A stretch of DNA of 19,577 nt, taken from positions 1-19,577 of the forward strand of contig JBEINZ010000028.1 of the NCBI GenBank assembly GCA_040377825.1. Reading direction: 5' to 3'. Source of the DNA: JBEINZ01 sp040377825. GTDB taxonomy: Bacteria; Pseudomonadota; Alphaproteobacteria; Rhizobiales; Ancalomicrobiaceae. A program made the position numbers and the translations under genes. The notes beneath the pieces were generated by a model, which saw nothing but the letters and a program-made list of their open reading frames with translations, ran no database searches and was not told where the DNA came from. Of the stretch, positions 17,298 to 19,577 are shown piece by piece. Within the stretch, counting starts at the first letter, position 1. Each line of letters starts with the position of its first letter.

Positions 17298-17672
17298 ATG
17301 AAATGTCCGATCGACGGCGCCGATCTCGTTATGACCGAACGGCAGGGCATCGAAATCGACTATTGCCCGAAATGCCGCGGCGTATGGCTGGATCGGGGCG
17401 AACTCGACAAGATCATCGAGCGCGCGGCATCGACCGCACCCTATCCGACGGCCGCCGCGCCGCCGCCCTCCGCTCCGCCACCGCAGCCAAGTGGCCAGAC
17501 CTTCGGCGGTCAGCCCTATCCGACTCGAGATGAACGCCCTCGCGAATATGATCGCCCGCGACACGATGACGACGATGATGATTATCGCAAGCGCGGCTAT
17601 GACCCACGCTCTGGCAAGCCTTATCACAAGAAGCGCGGCGGGTTGCTCGGAGAGTTGTTCGATTTCGATTGA
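17298..17672 (+). CDS. TFIIB-type zinc-ribbon protein
   Basis: This 124-residue protein belongs to the bacterial zf-TFIIB-like family of unknown function. The zinc-ribbon half (1-45) has KCPIDGADLVMTERQGIEID followed by YCPKCRGVWLDRGELDKII. Three cysteines (C3, C23, C26) are present, and D6 occupies the place of the usual fourth cysteine. The rest is low complexity: a proline/alanine linker (about 50-80), a run of aspartates near 92-99, a basic patch and a short hydrophobic/acidic tail LLGELFDFD that could dock to a partner. It follows the rpoD terminator, so it has its own promoter. It is followed 71 bp later by an HlyU-like gene. Nucleic-acid or protein binding is only an inference from the zinc ribbon. 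Confidence 0.85.
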   Translation: MKCPIDGADLVMTERQGIEIDYCPKCRGVWLDRGELDKIIERAASTAPYPTAAAPPPSAPPPQPSGQTFGGQPYPTRDERPREYDRPRHDDDDDDYRKRGYDPRSGKPYHKKRGGLLGELFDFD

Positions 17673-17733
17673 GCAACGTTGCCAAATCGGTCGACCGGGC
17701 ATAGGTCTTGGTTCGATTGCACCTGTTCCCTCC

Positions 17734-17738
17734 GGAGG
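17734..17738 (+). promoter_or_regulatory. Shine-Dalgarno site choosing the ATG at 17744
   Basis: GGAGG stands 5 bases before ATG 17744, a near-ideal arrangement. It argues against the in-frame upstream GTG at 17708, whose extra residues are not family-like. Confidence 0.75.
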
Positions 17739-17743
17739 CCGCT

Positions 17744-18031
17744 ATGTCGTTTCTTAGAAAGCTCTTCGGCCTTGGCGGCTCCGCCGTTCCGGCCTCTGAA
17801 AAGCCGACGGCGACCCAAGAACATGCCGGCTTCGTCATCCGCGCGACGCCGATGTCGGAGGGCGGGCAGTTCCAGGTTTGCGGCGTGATCGCGTGCGAGG
17901 TGGATGGCACGGCGCGGGAGTACAGGTTCATTCGTGTGGACCGATTTGCCAATCGGGACGACGCGGTATCCATGATCTTTCAGAAAGGTCGGCAGATCAT
18001 CGACGAGCGCGGGTTGAAAGTCTTCGACTGA
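17744..18031 (+). CDS. HlyU-family small protein
   Basis: This 95-residue protein begins MSFLRKLFGLGG, the usual N-terminus of the HlyU-like family found in many alphaproteobacteria. The family is named after an HlyU transcriptional activator, but it should not be confused with the ArsR-type HlyU of Vibrio, and its function in this group is not established. The conserved part is GFVIRATPMSEGGQFQVCGV (about 29-48), then EYRFIRVDRF and MIFQKGRQIIDERGLKVFD at the C-terminus. No membrane segment or DNA-binding helix-turn-helix is evident. It is downstream of the zinc-ribbon gene and convergent with the hydrolase. Confidence 0.82.
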   Translation: MSFLRKLFGLGGSAVPASEKPTATQEHAGFVIRATPMSEGGQFQVCGVIACEVDGTAREYRFIRVDRFANRDDAVSMIFQKGRQIIDERGLKVFD

Positions 18032-18067
18032 AAGCCGCTGCATGGCCGTTTCTCAGGCGGTGCTTTC
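18030..18067. terminator. Weak hairpin between convergent genes
   Basis: GAAAGCCGC (18030-18038) can pair with GCGG and GCTTTC (18057-18067) across an 18-base loop with a small bulge. It overlaps the HlyU-like stop and lies before the convergent hydrolase end, so it might act from both sides. The bulge and long loop make this weak. Confidence 0.25.
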
Positions 18068-18109
18068 GACCGTATTGCGTTTCCACTTCGCCGCGATGGG
18101 CGTCGAAGG

Positions 18110-18919
18110 TCAGAGAATTGTTACGATACCGTCGGAGTCATCCGCCATAACCGGCGCTAATTGTCGGCTTGCCCAACTGGCATAGGTGTCTATCGCCCGT
18201 TGAGTGAGATCCGGGCTATACTCGAAAGTCGGGTTTATGGACCTTCGTTCGTCAAAAGAATGGGTCGCTTGCGGATAAATGATCGTTTCGACAGTGCTTC
18301 CTGATCGGCGCGCCATCTCAGCGGCCTTAAGCGGAAGTCGCACACCGGACACGCTGTCTTTTTCGGCGAGGATCATGAGCGCTGATACCGGTTTCCGCCA
18401 GCCGCGCGAATTGGTCTGCGCGGCCGGCCCACACCAAGGATAAACAAGGAATGCCGCCGTAAGTCCTTCAAGCGGATCTTCCGGTAGCTCAGTCAAATTG
18501 GCATGATCAGCGACGCCCGAGCCGAGCGCCAATGCGTCCATGATGGTCCAAGCGCCGTGGCTCCAGCCTGCGGCTACAACTCTGTCCGAAAGCGCCCAGG
18601 GCTGCCTTTTCATCCAATACAGCGAGGCCAGTACATCCCCGGCACGTTCGCGCCCCCATAGCCGCCAGCCAAAACACACAAGCGCCTGTGCCTCGGTCGC
18701 GCCTATGTCCCGCGGAGCATACGAATCGACGATCACGGAAGCAATCCCGCGTTTAGCCGCCGCACGGGCATAGTCAATCTGAGGCCCCCTTGCGCTTCCG
18801 CAGCCATGAAACATCATGCCCGTAGGGAAAGGCCCGTTTCCGTTGGGTAGAATTGTTGTGTAGTACGGAGCCAGTCTTGCCGCGCGTTCGGCGAGGGTGT
18901 CCTTTGGAAAAGTTCTCAT
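18110..18919 (-). CDS. Dienelactone-hydrolase-like alpha/beta hydrolase
   Basis: The 269-residue protein is an alpha/beta hydrolase related to dienelactone hydrolases. The oxyanion-region sequence is MMFHGCGSARG (about 35-45). The nucleophile elbow is AGWSHGAW with Ser120, the acid is probably Asp188 in LAEKDSVSG, and His220 in ATHSFDE completes the triad. The serine at the elbow differs from the cysteine of true dienelactone hydrolases, so an esterase or other hydrolase is possible. I see no signal peptide. The ATG at 18919 is chosen because GGAAGG precedes it; the longer frame would need a rare ATT start. It is downstream of the DUF1993 gene but separated from it by a strong inverted repeat. 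The substrate is unknown. Confidence 0.82.
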   Translation of the reverse strand: MRTFPKDTLAERAARLAPYYTTILPNGNGPFPTGMMFHGCGSARGPQIDYARAAAKRGIASVIVDSYAPRDIGATEAQALVCFGWRLWGRERAGDVLASLYWMKRQPWALSDRVVAAGWSHGAWTIMDALALGSGVADHANLTELPEDPLEGLTAAFLVYPWCGPAAQTNSRGWRKPVSALMILAEKDSVSGVRLPLKAAEMARRSGSTVETIIYPQATHSFDERRSINPTFEYSPDLTQRAIDTYASWASRQLAPVMADDSDGIVTIL

Positions 18920-18972
18920 GCCCCTTCCAGATGGTCGGAAAATCAATCAATTTCAAGAATCACATACATATT

Positions 18973-19013
18973 ACAAAATCCGATCAGGGCTATTCGACCT
19001 GATCGGATTTTGT
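18973..19013 (-). terminator. Perfect 16-bp inverted repeat, probable terminator
   Basis: ACAAAATCCGATCAGG (18973-18988) and CCTGATCGGATTTTGT (18998-19013) are exact reverse complements around a 9-base loop. On the minus strand the GC-rich stem is followed by ATTTTGT, so it should terminate the DUF1993 transcript, whose stop is 18 bp upstream. The A/T flanks make it potentially bidirectional. Confidence 0.75.
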
Positions 19014-19031
19014 GGATGCAGCAACTGAGTC

Positions 19032-19553
19032 TTATGCCGGCTGAATGCCTGGTACGTTCCCGATGAAGTCACGCTTGCCGATCGGCACCCCGGCCTGCCG
19101 CAGGATCGCGTAAGCCATCGAAACGTGGAAATAGAAGTGTGGCATCGCGAAATGCAGTATGTAGTTGGTTGCCTCCATCTTCATCGGGGTGCGCGCGATA
19201 GAGAACTCGATCTCCCGACCGTTTGAGGCAGCAATTGCTTCGGAATCTAAGCTTGAGATGTACTCCACCGTGCGACGGATGCGGTCCTTTAGCTCGATGA
19301 GTGTTTTTTCGTCATCGGCGAACTTTGCGGGGTCGACGTTTGCAAGCCTTGCAGCGGTATTCTTGGCAAAGTCACAGGCAACCTGAACTTGGCGACTTAG
19401 GGCAAACATATCTGGCGTTAATCGCGTTCCGGTCATTACTGTCGGATCGATGTTTTTCCCAGCGCAATGCTCGCTCGCCTTGTCGAGGATGCCCGAGAGT
19501 GCCTCGAGCGTCGTGATGAAGACTGGGATGGATGCGGAGTAATTAGAGATCAT
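19032..19553 (-). CDS. DUF1993 family protein
   Basis: The 173-residue protein matches the DUF1993 family, whose function is not established. Family-like segments are SASIPVFITTLEALSGILDK at the N-terminus, MFALSRQVQVACDFAKNTAA near 49-68, and the conserved C-terminal HFAMPHFYFHVSMAYAILRQ followed by GVPIGKRDFIGN. The many histidines in HFAMPHFYFH resemble the helical-bundle DinB-like fold to which the family has been compared, but no metal site can be proved here. The ATG at 19553 has AAGGA 8 bases upstream. The promoter would lie beyond or at the right edge of the window. Confidence 0.88.
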   Translation of the reverse strand: MISNYSASIPVFITTLEALSGILDKASEHCAGKNIDPTVMTGTRLTPDMFALSRQVQVACDFAKNTAARLANVDPAKFADDEKTLIELKDRIRRTVEYISSLDSEAIAASNGREIEFSIARTPMKMEATNYILHFAMPHFYFHVSMAYAILRQAGVPIGKRDFIGNVPGIQPA

Positions 19554-19577
19554 CGTGGATTTCCTTTGTGACAGATC

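Noticed and set aside
16185..17702. Minus-strand open frame of 505 codons across rpoD and the zinc-ribbon gene
   Set aside because: It lies opposite highly conserved rpoD codons, has a composition typical of an antisense shadow, and crosses the rpoD terminator.

Overview
The window is ordinary alphaproteobacterial chromosome, most likely from the Hyphomicrobiales (Rhizobiales). The evidence is a carB-greA pair, the order carA / yqeY-type gene / dnaG / rpoD, an insertion in CarB of a kind I associate with this order, and small HlyU-like, TFIIB-type zinc-ribbon and DUF1993 proteins. The Bradyrhizobium/Beijerinckia side of the order is a guess from protein style. I see no rRNA, tRNA, CRISPR array, transposase, integrase, phage gene or recognisable defence system.

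Layout. Positions 1-2771 hold three unrelated-looking glycosyltransferases: a GT4 enzyme cut by the left edge, a small enzyme with a DxD motif, and a convergent CgeB-like enzyme. This looks like the end of a surface-polysaccharide locus. Positions 2845-7009 (minus strand) hold greA and carB. Between carB and carA sit a GtrA-family membrane protein (plus) and a SAM-dependent methyltransferase (minus, 9 bp behind carA). carA (minus) is divergent from a YqeY-family gene (plus), which is followed by dnaG, a chemoreceptor gene, a 586-bp non-coding stretch and rpoD with a strong intrinsic terminator. The right end has a zinc-ribbon protein and an HlyU-like protein (plus), then a dienelactone-hydrolase-like protein and a DUF1993 protein (minus). 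A perfect 16-bp inverted repeat lies between the last two.

How the genes work together. CarA and CarB form carbamoyl-phosphate synthetase, which feeds arginine and pyrimidine synthesis. GreA, DnaG and RpoD serve transcription elongation, replication priming and promoter recognition. The glycosyltransferases, and possibly GtrA and the methyltransferase, concern surface glycans.

Main observations. Both carB and rpoD are broken in this sequence by one extra base in a homopolymer (AAA at 6646-6648 and G7 at 15727-15733), while both reading frames are otherwise complete and well conserved. Sequencing or assembly error is the most economical explanation. DnaG has lost three of the four classical CHC2 zinc ligands. 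A chemoreceptor gene interrupts the dnaG-rpoD neighbourhood. I did not find a convincing previously undescribed multi-gene system.
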